This document shows positions 1-7,508 of a DNA stretch of 13,252 nt, piece after piece. The stretch is from Bifidobacteriaceae bacterium (GTDB lineage: Bacteria > Actinomycetota > Actinomycetes > Actinomycetales > WQXJ01). The notes beneath the pieces are model-generated. The model did no database searches. It was not told the DNA's origin and worked only from the letters and a program-made list of their open reading frames with translations. Every line of letters starts with the position of its first letter. The first letter of the stretch is position 1. The stretch is taken from assembly GCA_031265345.1 (NCBI GenBank), contig JAISCU010000217.1, positions 1-13,252 of the forward strand, written 5' to 3'. The translations under genes and the position numbers were made by a program.

Positions 1-470
1 TCCCGCTCGGGCGCGACGGGGGGCGTCAAACCGGCGACTAACCGCTTCTCGGTGCCGACATGAGCGGACGGGATGGCCAGACGCAGCACGTCGGCCACGG
101 TCCCGGCTTGGCGTTCGGCGATAGCGTTGGCCAAGCGCCACAATCCGGGCGTGAGCAGCGGGAGCCCGGAGGGGACGCGCCCGAGCGGGCTCAATTTCCC
201 AGGATGCTCAGAGGCCTCGCGGCGCTCCACGATGAACCCGCCCACCTTACGGCCGCCGAACTGCACGGCCACACGCGCCCCCGGCCGCGCCACGGCGTCC
301 AGTTCGGTCGGAACCAGGTAGTCGAACGTCCGGTCGAGTTGTGGAGAGGACAAGTCCAGGGTCAACACCGCGACCGGGTCGATGGCGGCGGCCTGCGGCT
401 CGGGCTTGACCCTGCGCCGTGGCCTGCGCCCGGCGCCCAGGCCTGGCAGGACCCCTTGCTCCGGGTTCAC
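1..470 (-). CDS. priA: Primosomal protein N' (PriA), N-terminal part, runs off the window
   Basis: This is the first ~156 residues of PriA, which in well-studied bacteria is the helicase that restarts stalled replication forks. The visible part matches the 3'-DNA-binding domain: after a basic, proline-rich leader come DRTFDYLVP, RPGARVAVQFGGRKVGGFIVER, SEHPGKLSPL and a stretch ending GTVADVLRLAIPSAH, all typical of actinobacterial PriA. The helicase motifs would lie beyond the left edge. I chose GTG at 470 because GGAG sits 9 bases upstream (480-483). An in-frame ATG at 491 and a GTG at 536 are alternatives that add 7 or 22 residues. Actinobacterial PriA proteins often have degenerate Walker motifs, which cannot be checked here. 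The gene follows metK by about 144 bases on the same strand, and I see no clear terminator between them. Confidence 0.9.
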   Translation of the reverse strand, partial: MNPEQGVLPGLGAGRRPRRRVKPEPQAAAIDPVAVLTLDLSSPQLDRTFDYLVPTELDAVARPGARVAVQFGGRKVGGFIVERREASEHPGKLSPLGRVPSGLPLLTPGLWRLANAIAERQAGTVADVLRLAIPSAHVGTEKRLVAGLTPPVAPER

Positions 471-614
471 CTCACCCCGCTCCGCACACATCGCACATCC
501 ATTCGAGTATTTCGCTGCCGCTGTCCGTCCAGACACTTTCAAGCGCCCGGGTCAATCGCCCGGCTCGGCAACCACCCCTCGACCCGATCAGGAGGGGCGG
601 CCCGCGCCGTCGGC

Positions 615-1793
615 TCAGACCGCCGCCCGCAACGCCTCCGCCCGGTCAGTCGCCTCCCAACTGAATCCGGGGCGACCGAAATGACCGAAGGTGGCGGTGC
701 GCCGGTAGACCGGGCGCAGCAGGTCGAGAGCCGCGATGATGGCGCCTGGACGAAGGTCGAAAACTGTTGTCACGGCATCGGCCAAGTCGGAATCCGGGAC
801 CGCACCCGTGCCGAAGCTGTCCACGGCCACGCTGACCGGCTCGGCCGCGCCGATGGCGTAGGCGACCTCGACCTCGCAGCGCCGCGCCAAACCGGCCGCG
901 ACCAGGTTCTTGGCAGCCCAGCGCACCGCGTAGGAAGCCGAACGGTCGACCTTCGACGGGTCCTTGCCGCTGAAAGCGCCTCCCCCGTGACGAGCCATTC
1001 CACCATAGGTGTCCACGATGATCTTCCGCCCGGTCAAGCCGGTGTCCGCAGCCGGGCCGCCCACCACGAAACTTCCCGAAGGGTTGACCAGGACCCGGCC
1101 CGGCGTGGTCCAACCCTGTTCGGCAACCACCGGATCGATCACCACCGCTCGCAGGTCGCGCGCCAACCGGTCCTGCTCGATGGTGGGGGCGTGCTGGGCG
1201 GACACCACCACCGTCTCCAACCCAACCGGTCTCCCGTCCCGGTACGCGACCGTCACCTGGGTCTTCCCGTCCGGACGCAGGTAGTCCAGTTCGCCGCTCA
1301 AACGCACCGACTCCAACTGCTCCGCGAGCTTGTGCGCCAAATGGATCGGAAGGGGCATCAGTTCCGGCGTCTCGTCCACCGCGTACCCGAACATCATGCC
1401 CTGATCGCCCGCGCCCTGCTCCTCCACGAGGTCGAGCGCGTCGCCGTGGCGGGCCTCGACCGATTGATCGACCCCGGCGGCGATCTCCGGGCTCTGGCCC
1501 TCGATCAGCACCGACACCCCGCAACTGGCGCCGTCGATCCCCGCCTCGGCCGCGTCGTAGCCCTGGTTCAGCAGCACCTCGCGGGCGATGTCCGCGACCG
1601 GCGCGTAGGCCGCCGTGGTGACCTCCCCGGCCACCACCACCTGCCCGTGCGAGATCAGCGACTCCACCGCCACGCGCGCGTGGGGATCGGTTCCCAACAG
1701 GGCGTCCAACACGGCATCGGAAATCTGGTCGCAGAGCTTGTCCGGATGCCCGCCGGTGACGGACTCTGACGTAAACAACTGGGTTTCACTCAC
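615..1793 (-). CDS. metK: S-adenosylmethionine synthase
   Basis: MetK makes S-adenosylmethionine from methionine and ATP in the cytoplasm and is normally essential. All family signatures are present: [13 protein letters not shown] near the N-terminus, the [12 protein letters not shown] loop about a third of the way in, GRFVIGGP-like SGSFVVGGP, and the strictly conserved block [32 protein letters not shown], given here as positions roughly 245-275. The C-terminus has FDLRPGAI and [10 protein letters not shown] take GTG at 1793 ([12 protein letters not shown], 392 aa), since MetK usually begins two to five residues before LFTSESV and AGGG lies 8 bases upstream. A GTG at 1823 would add 10 residues and has no Shine-Dalgarno site. 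The gene lies 74 bases downstream of the mazF-like toxin, so its transcription may start in that gap or read through from the toxin operon. I see no SAM riboswitch. Confidence 0.97.
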   Translation of the reverse strand: MSETQLFTSESVTGGHPDKLCDQISDAVLDALLGTDPHARVAVESLISHGQVVVAGEVTTAAYAPVADIAREVLLNQGYDAAEAGIDGASCGVSVLIEGQSPEIAAGVDQSVEARHGDALDLVEEQGAGDQGMMFGYAVDETPELMPLPIHLAHKLAEQLESVRLSGELDYLRPDGKTQVTVAYRDGRPVGLETVVVSAQHAPTIEQDRLARDLRAVVIDPVVAEQGWTTPGRVLVNPSGSFVVGGPAADTGLTGRKIIVDTYGGMARHGGGAFSGKDPSKVDRSASYAVRWAAKNLVAAGLARRCEVEVAYAIGAAEPVSVAVDSFGTGAVPDSDLADAVTTVFDLRPGAIIAALDLLRPVYRRTATFGHFGRPGFSWEATDRAEALRAAV

Positions 1794-1867
1794 GGGCACA
1801 ACCCTAGTGGGCGGCTCTGACACCGCGACGTTGCCTGCGGGCTCGCGGCTTTACGACTCGGCGCGGG

Positions 1868-2203
1868 TCATTCCGCGATCCCGAGGTACACGAGGATCGC
1901 TCGTTCGACCGCGACCATGGCCTGGGTCGGTATCACTCCGCATCTCGTCAGTAGGCTCAGACGAGGAATCGTGTGGAGTTTGTCCGCCATGACCCAGGAC
2001 TCACGCTCCAGCCCTGTCTCGGGCGTGGCGACGAGGCGAATGCGAGTGGGCGACTCGACTCGCGTGGACGTCACGAGCGCCACAGTGACGAAGTCGGCGG
2101 AAGCGAACAGGTCCGACTGAACCACCAGCGCGGGCCGGGGTTTCGCGGCCAAGCGCCCCGCGCCTCCAGCCGCCGTCCATAGTTCGCCGCGTTTGGCGCT
2201 CAC
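1868..2203 (-). CDS. MazF/PemK-family endoribonuclease toxin
   Basis: This ~111-residue protein has the MazF/PemK layout. RGELW begins the first strand, then comes the [11 protein letters not shown] core with the conserved arginine-proline, a middle strand with VALVTSTR, and the conserved [15 protein letters not shown] segment, equivalent to the 'D-Q-[IL]-[RK]-[TA]' region that shapes the RNA-binding face. MazF toxins cut mRNA at short sequence motifs. The start is the second of two adjacent GTG codons (2203). Its GTGA overlaps the antitoxin TGA by four bases, a usual sign of coupled translation; GTG at 2206 would add one residue. The gene is directly upstream of metK on the same strand. The family is well supported, but cleavage specificity and activity cannot be read from sequence. 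Confidence 0.85.
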   Translation of the reverse strand: MSAKRGELWTAAGGAGRLAAKPRPALVVQSDLFASADFVTVALVTSTRVESPTRIRLVATPETGLERESWVMADKLHTIPRLSLLTRCGVIPTQAMVAVERAILVYLGIAE

Positions 2204-2421
2204 CACTCGTCGGTCCAGTGCGCCTCAGCCCAACTGGTCGCTTCGAGGAAAGCCGCGACGCCGTCTTCGGCATCGGCCTGGTTCATCGCCAGGCAGGCCT
2301 GGCGCGCCTCGGTCGCGAAGCCTTCCGATCTCACATCCGGGACCCAGACTCGCACCTCCCTATACCCCCGCTCACGCATCCGCGCCCGGTGGATCGCCAC
2401 CCGCTCTTTGGTCGACTTCAC
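2200..2421 (-). CDS. MazE-like antitoxin (DUF3018 type)
   Basis: This 73-residue protein begins [31 protein letters not shown], which matches the DUF3018 'antitoxin MazE-like' pattern: a basic helical start, then G-[LY]-R-x-V-x-[IV]-W-V-P-D. This continues into [17 protein letters not shown] and an acidic, tryptophan-containing tail ([14 protein letters not shown]) of the kind that binds the toxin. It should neutralise the MazF-like toxin encoded four bases into its stop codon. The start is GTG at 2421. No good Shine-Dalgarno site is present, and a TAACAT box ends only 5 bases upstream, so a leaderless transcript is possible. A small palindrome (2430-2441) upstream of the start could be the autoregulatory operator usual for such pairs. 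Confidence 0.8.
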   Translation of the reverse strand: MKSTKERVAIHRARMRERGYREVRVWVPDVRSEGFATEARQACLAMNQADAEDGVAAFLEATSWAEAHWTDEW

Positions 2422-2429
2422 ACTGCCAT

Positions 2430-2441
2430 GTTACACGTAAC
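2430..2441. promoter_or_regulatory. Small palindrome upstream of the MazE-like antitoxin
   Basis: GTTAC-AC-GTAAC is a perfect 5-bp inverted repeat with a 2-base centre, ending 8 bases before the antitoxin GTG. On the minus strand it overlaps a -10-like TAACAT (2427-2432). No convincing -35 was found. Antitoxins commonly repress their own promoter through such sites, so this is a candidate operator; function is inference. Confidence 0.35.
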
Positions 2442-2526
2442 GCGGTCGCCGGTGCGAGCGCGGGGGCGGGACGGGATAGAGTGGGCTTATGCCCAACCAA
2501 GACCACCACGCCGGATAGGAGCCCCA

Positions 2527-3531
2527 TTGAGCAACGCGATCGAAGTGGTCGGGCTGACCAAGCGGTTCGGCGAATTGGTCGCCGTCGACGACCTCTCGTT
2601 CGAGGTCGAAGCAGGCCACCTCTTCGCCTTCCTGGGCGCCAACGGGGCCGGAAAATCGACTACCATCGGCTGCCTCACCACCATTCTCGGCTTCGACTCC
2701 GGCGCCGCGATCATAAGCGGGCACCAACTTGGCCAGAACGACGATGCCATCCGGCGCGGCATCGGCGTCCTGTTCCAGCACTCGGTGCTGGACCCGCTCC
2801 TGACCGTGCGCGAGAACCTCGCCAGCCGGGCGGCCCTCTACGGGCTGAGCCGGGCCGCGGCGGCGCACCGCATCAAGGATTTGGCTGCCCAGGTGGAGGC
2901 CGAAGACTTCCTCGACCAGCGTTACGGCACCCTGTCCGGGGGCCAGCGGCGGCGCGCGGACATCGCACGCGCGTTGGTTCATTCTCCGTCCGTCGCCTTC
3001 CTCGACGAGCCGACCAGCGGCCTGGACCCGGCCTCGCGCGAGCAGGTCTGGCGGACTATCGGCAAGCTCCGCCGCGACCAGGGCACCACCATCTTCCTGA
3101 CCACCCACTACCTCGAGGAGACCGAGGCCGCCGATCAGATCGTGGTGATCGACCACGGCCGGGAGGTCGCCCGCGGCACGCCGCTCGACCTGCGGGAACG
3201 TTTCTCCACCTCGGTGTTGACGCTGGTGGCGGCGGAAGCCTCGGCGGCGGATGTGGAAAGCGCGCTGGCAGCCCGGTCGTTGACCCCGGAAACCGTGCCC
3301 GGCGGTCTGCGGGTGGAACTGGCCGACGCGGCCCAGGCGTTGGCGCTCCTGTCCGAGTTGGGCTCCGCGCTGGCGGACTTCGAGTTCCGCCACGGCACCA
3401 TGGACGACGTCTTCTTGGCTTTGACCAAAGATGAGCCCGATGCCGCCGAGCCGGGTTCGGCCCCCACCGGCGCCCCGCCGCGGGGCCGGCCGGTCGCCTC
3501 GAGACGCCCCCGCGGAAGGGGGACTCCATGA
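2527..3531 (+). CDS. ABC-2 type exporter, ATP-binding subunit (DrrA-like)
   Basis: This 334-residue ATPase has every ABC motif in order: Walker A GANGAGKST (residues 37-45), Q-loop Q84, signature LSGGQRRR (136-143), Walker B VAFLDEP with D160-E161, D-loop SGLD, and switch H194 in LTTHYLEE. The DrrA/NodI-like C-terminal domain follows (about 215-300), ending FRHGTMDDVFLALT. The last ~35 residues are a Pro/Arg-rich tail with no recognised fold. It powers export with the membrane subunit encoded next, whose ATG overlaps this stop codon (ATGA). I chose TTG at 2527 because AGGAG is 5 bases upstream and MSNAIEVVGLTKRFG is a normal start for the family; the open frame further upstream covers the antitoxin region and is not coding. 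The substrate is unknown: drugs, lipids or peptides are all possible. Confidence 0.93.
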   Translation: MSNAIEVVGLTKRFGELVAVDDLSFEVEAGHLFAFLGANGAGKSTTIGCLTTILGFDSGAAIISGHQLGQNDDAIRRGIGVLFQHSVLDPLLTVRENLASRAALYGLSRAAAAHRIKDLAAQVEAEDFLDQRYGTLSGGQRRRADIARALVHSPSVAFLDEPTSGLDPASREQVWRTIGKLRRDQGTTIFLTTHYLEETEAADQIVVIDHGREVARGTPLDLRERFSTSVLTLVAAEASAADVESALAARSLTPETVPGGLRVELADAAQALALLSELGSALADFEFRHGTMDDVFLALTKDEPDAAEPGSAPTGAPPRGRPVASRRPRGRGTP

Positions 3532-4406
3532 CCGCCTTGGCGCTGGCCCGCCGCAACCTGACCGTCTACCTGCGGGACCGCGTCTCGCTCTTCTTCTCGA
3601 AGCTGGCGCCGCTGATATTGGTAATCCTGTACGTGGGCTTCTTCGGAGCCATGTACAAGGACTCCTTGACCCAGGGCGACTACGCGTTGCCGCCCGGTTC
3701 CGCAGACGCCTTCGTTGATTGGTGGCTGATCGCGGCCCTGGTTGCGGTCACCGCGATGACCACCCCGATCATGGGGCTCGCCCACATGGCTGAGGACAAA
3801 GCGTCCGGCCGTCTGGCCGATTTCCAGGTCGCGCCGCTGCGCGGGCGCGCGCTCATGGCGGGATACGTCCTGTCGATCTTCGTGTTCGCCTGCGCCATGT
3901 CCATCGGGATCGGCGTGGTCGGCCTGGTGTACGCGGCGCTCCAGGGCCATGACCTGCCTTCGCTCCCCCGGCTCGCCTCGGCGCTGGCGGCGACCGCCGT
4001 CTCCGCGCTGGTGTTCGCGGCCTTCGCCGCCATGGTCGGATCGTTCGTCAGCTCCAACGGGGCGGCCAGCGCGGTCTCCACGATCCTCGGCACCTTCTCC
4101 GGTTTCCTGGCCGGGGCCTACGTGCCCGTCGGCCTGCTCGGCTCCGGCACCACCAGCGTGATCGCCTCCCTGCCGTTCGGGCAGAGCGCCACCTTGGTCC
4201 GCGACCTGCTCGCCGGCGAAGCGCTCGATTCGATGACTTCCGGCGCGCCGGCCTCGGTGAACACCGACCTGCGCTCCTATTTCGGTTTCACGGCTGAGGT
4301 CGGCGGCTGGGCCGTCCCTGCCTGGTTGTTGTGGGTCGCGCTGGCCGCCTTCGGCGCGATCTTCGCCGCCGTGTGCGCCGCCCGCGCCCGGCGCCTCCGC
4401 CGCTGA
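3528..4406 (+). CDS. ABC-2 type exporter, membrane subunit
   Basis: This 292-residue integral membrane protein has the ABC-2 permease plan: six hydrophobic segments at about residues 22-42, 63-83, 110-137, 149-174, 180-205 and 262-285. Between the second and third is the coupling-helix segment EDKASGRLADFQVAPLRG, typical of DrrB-like permeases, which contacts the ATPase. A basic tail (ARARRLRR) closes the protein on the cytoplasmic side. The start ATG at 3528 overlaps the ATPase stop and has a purine-rich GGAAGGGGGA site just upstream. One ATPase plus one permease would form a 2+2 complex. There is no nearby regulator or biosynthetic gene to hint at the cargo. No obvious terminator follows; about 110 bases separate it from the VapB-like gene. 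Confidence 0.92.
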   Translation: MTALALARRNLTVYLRDRVSLFFSKLAPLILVILYVGFFGAMYKDSLTQGDYALPPGSADAFVDWWLIAALVAVTAMTTPIMGLAHMAEDKASGRLADFQVAPLRGRALMAGYVLSIFVFACAMSIGIGVVGLVYAALQGHDLPSLPRLASALAATAVSALVFAAFAAMVGSFVSSNGAASAVSTILGTFSGFLAGAYVPVGLLGSGTTSVIASLPFGQSATLVRDLLAGEALDSMTSGAPASVNTDLRSYFGFTAEVGGWAVPAWLLWVALAAFGAIFAAVCAARARRLRR

Positions 4407-4518
4407 CGAACCGTTCATTGCGTCGCGAGTATCCCTACGGTCGAGTTCCGGGTCCGGCGCTGTCGCCACCGACGGGGCCGGTCCCGAGCATTCGTCCTAC
4501 TCCTGGCAGGATGGCCCC

Positions 4519-4752
4519 ATGGCCGACGTCCTGGAACGCGCGAAGAAGTCCGTCAGCTTGCCTCAAAGTCTGGTTGACGCCGTCGAGCAACGGATCGACG
4601 GCACCAATTTCTCGTCCTACGTCGCCAAGGCGCTCCAGACTCAATTGCTACACGACCACCTTGAGACACTGGCCGCTGAATTGGACGCCGCGCACGGTCG
4701 GCCCCCTCAATCCGAAATCGACGCCCGCGCCCGGCGATTGCTTGGCTTGTGA
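4519..4752 (+). CDS. VapB-like ribbon-helix-helix antitoxin
   Basis: This 77-residue protein starts with KKSVSLPQSLVDAVEQRI, a ribbon-helix-helix pattern in which a short beta strand contacts DNA and helix A follows. SSYVAKALQTQLLHDHLETL forms the second helix and the acidic C-terminal arm that would wrap the toxin. It is the partner of the PIN-domain toxin: its TGA (4750-4752) overlaps the toxin GTG in a GTGA junction. The ATG at 4519 has AGGA 7 bases upstream. Such antitoxins normally repress their own operon; I could not pick out a specific operator in the ~110 bases upstream. The family is assigned by fold pattern and gene pairing, not by close sequence recognition. Confidence 0.75.
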   Translation: MADVLERAKKSVSLPQSLVDAVEQRIDGTNFSSYVAKALQTQLLHDHLETLAAELDAAHGRPPQSEIDARARRLLGL

Positions 4753-5150
4753 GGACCGTGGTCCTCGACTCCGAGGCGCTTTCCAGGCTGGCACGAATGG
4801 ACGCCTCCGTCGCTGCCACGGTTCATGCCTTGCTCAAGACCGGTCAGCGCGTGGTGGTGCTCACGGCCGTGCTGGTCGAGGTCATGAATGGGAAGGCGAC
4901 CGACGCGGCGGTGTTCCGCGTCATCAAGGGTTTCGACTCCTGCGGCCTGGATATCGCCACTGCCGCGGCTGCCGGAGCATTGCGCGAGCGGGCCGAGGGT
5001 CTTCGGCGGGAGAAGCGCGATCTCAGCGTCGATGCCGTGGTCGCCCAGATCGCCTGCCAATTGGCGCCCTCGACGATTATCACGACCCATGTGCCAGACA
5101 TGACGGCGCTGACAGCCCACGCCGACGTCGCGGTGGTGCCCGTGTCCTGA
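4749..5150 (+). CDS. VapC-like PIN-domain ribonuclease toxin
   Basis: This 133-residue protein carries the acidic PIN-domain residues in order: D7 (VVLDSEAL), E44 (TAVLVEVMNG), D95 (LSVDAVVAQIA) and D117 (THVPDMTAL). PIN toxins use these to hold metal ions and cut RNA, often tRNA. Length and spacing fit VapC-type proteins, and the segment IITTHVPDMTALTAH matches the usual 'I-[VI]-T-x-[DN]-x-x-D-[FLM]-x-x-L' region. The start GTG lies inside the antitoxin stop (GTGA overlap), which indicates translational coupling. All four catalytic acids are present, so the toxin looks intact. Confidence 0.8.
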   Translation: MRTVVLDSEALSRLARMDASVAATVHALLKTGQRVVVLTAVLVEVMNGKATDAAVFRVIKGFDSCGLDIATAAAAGALRERAEGLRREKRDLSVDAVVAQIACQLAPSTIITTHVPDMTALTAHADVAVVPVS

Positions 5151-5309
5151 AGGCTGGCTGCCCCGAGCCGGCGTCGCCGCCAGGGCTCCTGCCCGAAAGC
5201 CTCGCTTCAGGTCAAGACAACTGCTCTTTCGACGCACGATGCCGCTCGCCCGGCCCCGGCGCATCAAAGGCCCGCGGCAGCGCGCTGCTCACGGGCGACC
5301 CGCACCGCA

Positions 5310-5330
5310 GCTGACGGCTTCGACGTCAGC
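5310..5330 (+). terminator. Hairpin, possible U-less terminator after the VapBC pair
   Basis: GCTGACG and CGTCAGC form a perfect 7-bp stem with a 7-base loop. A second perfect stem, AGAGTC-gg-GACTCT, follows at 5340-5353. No T-run follows either. In high-GC actinobacteria, hairpins without a T-run may terminate transcription, but this site is 160 bases past vapC and could equally be a protein-binding site for the hydrolase promoter. Confidence 0.3.
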
Positions 5331-5383
5331 GGATGTCGGAGAGTCGGGACTCTGAGACCAAGGCGTTGGCTGCCTGCGGTGAT

Positions 5384-5413
5384 TTGGAAATCCGGTGACG
5401 GTTGGGTTACATT
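5384..5413 (+). promoter_or_regulatory. Candidate sigma-70-type promoter for the hydrolase gene
   Basis: TTGGAA (5384-5389) and TACATT (5408-5413) each match four of six consensus bases, with an 18-base spacer. They lie about 60 bases upstream of the hydrolase ATG in a locally A/T-richer patch. This is a reading by eye only. Confidence 0.35.
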
Positions 5414-5425
5414 GAGCCCGCATCA

Positions 5426-5445
5426 AATGGGACTAAAGACCCATT
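5426..5445 (+). promoter_or_regulatory. Inverted repeat in the presumed leader of the hydrolase gene
   Basis: AATGGG and CCCATT form a perfect 6-bp inverted repeat around ACTAAAGA. The repeat lies between the candidate promoter and the GGGAG ribosome site at 5461-5465. It could be a repressor operator or a leader hairpin. Confidence 0.3.
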
Positions 5446-5472
5446 ACATCGCCAAGCCAGGGGAGATACCAG

Positions 5473-6420
5473 ATGATCCGCAAATCTGTCTGCTGCGCGG
5501 TGGCCCTGCTCATCGCTTCAACGGCCTGCGCGCCCAACCGACCGTCTCCGGGGGCCGCTCCCGACGCGATGGCCGAGGTACCCGTGACAGTCGGTGCGCA
5601 ATACCCTCTTGACGGGGTCCTGGCTCTTCCAGGTGGCTCAGATGCGGCGCCCGCTGTCGTGCTCGTGCATGGTTCTGGTCCGAACAACAAGGACGAGAGC
5701 ATCTACGGAGTGGACGTGTTCAAAGACGTCTCCGACTACCTGGTCGAGCGCGGTGTCGCCGTTCTTCGTTACGACAAGCGCACCTACACCCATCCGTCGA
5801 GCGTCACTCCCGACACCACCGTGGGGGAGGAAACGATTGAAGATGCGATCCTTGCCGGCGAATTGCTCGTCGGTGACGACCGCGTCGACAGCGACAAGAT
5901 ATTCCTGGTCGGCCACAGCCTTGGGGGTATGCTCGCTCCGCGCATGGTGGAGGAATCAGACGGCGTCTTCGCGGGCGCGGTCATCATGGCAGGCAGCCCA
6001 AGAAGTCTGCCGGACGTCATCTACGACCAGAACCTATATGTGATTTCGCTCGCCGAGCCGTCCGAGCGCGAGGCGCTGACGCAACAGGTGGAGGACGCCA
6101 AGCCCTATTTCGGCCTGCCGCAGGCCTATGTGGAAGAAATGGACGCTCACCCGCCGAGCGATTACCTGCTGTCCACCGACAAACCGTTCCTCATCTTGCA
6201 GGGCGGCAAAGACTTCCAGGTGTCGCCGAAGAACGACTACGGCGCGTACAAGCAACTCGTAGGCGGTATGGGCAATTTCGAGTTCCACCTGTACGACGAC
6301 CTGAACCATCTGTTCACGGTGTCCACGATGGAAGACCCGACAACCGATGACTACGTCGCCGGAGCACACGTCGATGACGCGCCGCTCGCGGACATCGCGG
6401 CCTGGATCACTGCGAGGTGA
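5473..6420 (+). CDS. Exported alpha/beta hydrolase, probable lipoprotein
   Basis: This 315-residue protein begins with a secretion signal (RK, then a hydrophobic stretch) ending IASTAC at residue 19. That is a passable though not ideal lipobox (serine at -3), so it is probably lipid-anchored. The alpha/beta-hydrolase core follows: oxyanion loop VHGSGP (65-70), nucleophile elbow VGHSLGG with S149, acid D247 in LQGGKDFQVS, and H279 in DLNHLF. This is the layout of COG1073-type hydrolases related to dienelactone hydrolases and acyl-ester hydrolases. The substrate is unknown; an extracellular ester or thioester is a reasonable guess. ATG at 5473 has GGGAG 7 bases upstream. The gene converges with the zinc-ribbon gene, with only 38 bases between the two stop codons. 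Confidence 0.85.
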   Translation: MIRKSVCCAVALLIASTACAPNRPSPGAAPDAMAEVPVTVGAQYPLDGVLALPGGSDAAPAVVLVHGSGPNNKDESIYGVDVFKDVSDYLVERGVAVLRYDKRTYTHPSSVTPDTTVGEETIEDAILAGELLVGDDRVDSDKIFLVGHSLGGMLAPRMVEESDGVFAGAVIMAGSPRSLPDVIYDQNLYVISLAEPSEREALTQQVEDAKPYFGLPQAYVEEMDAHPPSDYLLSTDKPFLILQGGKDFQVSPKNDYGAYKQLVGGMGNFEFHLYDDLNHLFTVSTMEDPTTDDYVAGAHVDDAPLADIAAWITAR

Positions 6421-6458
6421 GCGGCCCGCGCGGCGCTCTCCCCGCCCGCTCGACGCGG

Positions 6459-7415
6459 CTAATCGAGGATCATCGACTGGGAGACGTCCAACGAGGCCAA
6501 TTCGTCCACACCGACCGAACCGCCGGACCCGAAGAACAACCCGGTGGCGCAGAAGATGACGCCTCCTTCGCCGTCGTCAACGTACGTCAACCAATAGTTG
6601 ATCAGGTTCCCGTCGGCGTCGTTGGACTTGAAGATCACCCTGTGCCAGGTCGTGCCGTAGTAGTCGACATCCTCTTCGCTGGTGAACTCGTAGAGGTTAC
6701 CGTTGAACCGGTTGATCGCGTCGAGGTCATATTTTTCCTGGTCAGCCGCGACATCGGCAGCGCTGACGCCAGCGACCCGATAAACCTGCACCTGCGCCAG
6801 GCCAGTCGGGCTGGTGGCCAAGATGCGATCAGCGTTCTCATCGACGGTGTAGTCCGGTGGGAGCATGAAAGACAGCGGCAGGGTCGTGCTCTCATGAAGG
6901 GTGCCTTCGAAAGCAGTCGCCCGGTCGTCCTCGACCGTTTCCACTGGTTCCGGTTGGTCGGACGGGCTGGCGCTCGGCTCGGACGGCGTTGGCGACGGCG
7001 TGGGGCTCACGGTCGGCGGCACCGTGGGTTCTTCCTGGACAGTGGGCTCCGGCCCGGCGTCCGCGGGCTTGTCATGCGTCCGCAGGGCGGACACGAGGAT
7101 CGCCGCGCCCGCCGCCAACACGACGACTCCAGCCGCAGCGATGGCGATCACAGCGCCCCTCCTCTTCTTCCGCTGCCGGGGCTCCCCGGACTGCGGCTCC
7201 CCTGGTCGCGGCTGCGACTGAGCCAGGGGTCGGCCACCCGCCTGCCCCTCGCCTCCAGTCGGCGCCGGATAGGTTGGCTCCGATTGCGTTGGCGCCGGCA
7301 ACGGTTCGACCGACTCCGCTCCCTGCCGCCTCGCGCCAGCCTCGATCGCCTTGCCACAATTCGTACAGAACCCCGCCCCTTGCCTCGCCTGCTTACCGCA
7401 GTTCGTGCAGAACAT
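6459..7415 (-). CDS. Zinc-ribbon membrane protein with extracytoplasmic domain
   Basis: This 318-residue protein starts with two half-ribbons, CTNCGK at 3-8 and 17-22, giving the C3/C6-C17/C20 zinc site of the 'zinc-ribbon' membrane proteins common in actinobacteria. Next comes a Pro/Gln/Gly-rich cytoplasmic linker, a basic RQRKKRRG stop, one membrane helix (about 87-111), a Pro/Ser/Thr-rich spacer (about 119-165) and an acidic extracytoplasmic domain of ~150 residues containing YDLDAINRFNGNLYEF and INYWLTYVDDGEGG. I do not recognise that domain. Function is unknown; such proteins are often thought to sense or organise the envelope. ATG at 7415 has a perfect AGGAGG about 7 bases upstream. Its 5' end and upstream region are duplicated at about 8845-9335. 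The open frame continues upstream to TTG at 7583 (see findings). Confidence 0.85.
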   Translation of the reverse strand: MFCTNCGKQARQGAGFCTNCGKAIEAGARRQGAESVEPLPAPTQSEPTYPAPTGGEGQAGGRPLAQSQPRPGEPQSGEPRQRKKRRGAVIAIAAAGVVVLAAGAAILVSALRTHDKPADAGPEPTVQEEPTVPPTVSPTPSPTPSEPSASPSDQPEPVETVEDDRATAFEGTLHESTTLPLSFMLPPDYTVDENADRILATSPTGLAQVQVYRVAGVSAADVAADQEKYDLDAINRFNGNLYEFTSEEDVDYYGTTWHRVIFKSNDADGNLINYWLTYVDDGEGGVIFCATGLFFGSGGSVGVDELASLDVSQSMILD

Positions 7416-7508
7416 CGCGGCCCTCCTTGCCCATTCTCGATGAAACGTTCCCAATCGTTGTCTTGTGCGACCGAGCGCCGACTTCTCCCGATTCCGTCCG
7501 CGCGCCGT

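Larger units (their letters stand above)
5151..5472 (+). other. Gene-free gap with two hairpins, a promoter candidate and an inverted repeat
   Basis: No supportable gene was found between the VapC-like toxin and the hydrolase. Short reading frames here look like antisense or chance frames. The stretch holds two perfect inverted repeats (5310-5330 and AGAGTC-gg-GACTCT at 5340-5353), a plausible promoter (5384-5413) and a further inverted repeat in the likely leader (5426-5445). Confidence 0.6.

Noticed and set aside
60..1769. A 569-codon plus-strand open frame over the priA-metK region
   Set aside because: It is the antisense shadow of metK and priA, whose minus-strand products match their families throughout; the plus-strand translation is rich in Arg, Gly, His and Gln and has no recognisable domain.
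1794..1867. SAM riboswitch upstream of metK
   Set aside because: The 74-base gap to the toxin gene is too short and shows no SAM-riboswitch-like conserved core.
2431..4469. Long minus-strand open frames opposite the ABC exporter (2431-3393 and 3135-4469)
   Set aside because: Both are shadows: the plus strand encodes all ABC motifs and a six-helix permease, while the minus translations are low-complexity Arg/Gly/Gln sequence.
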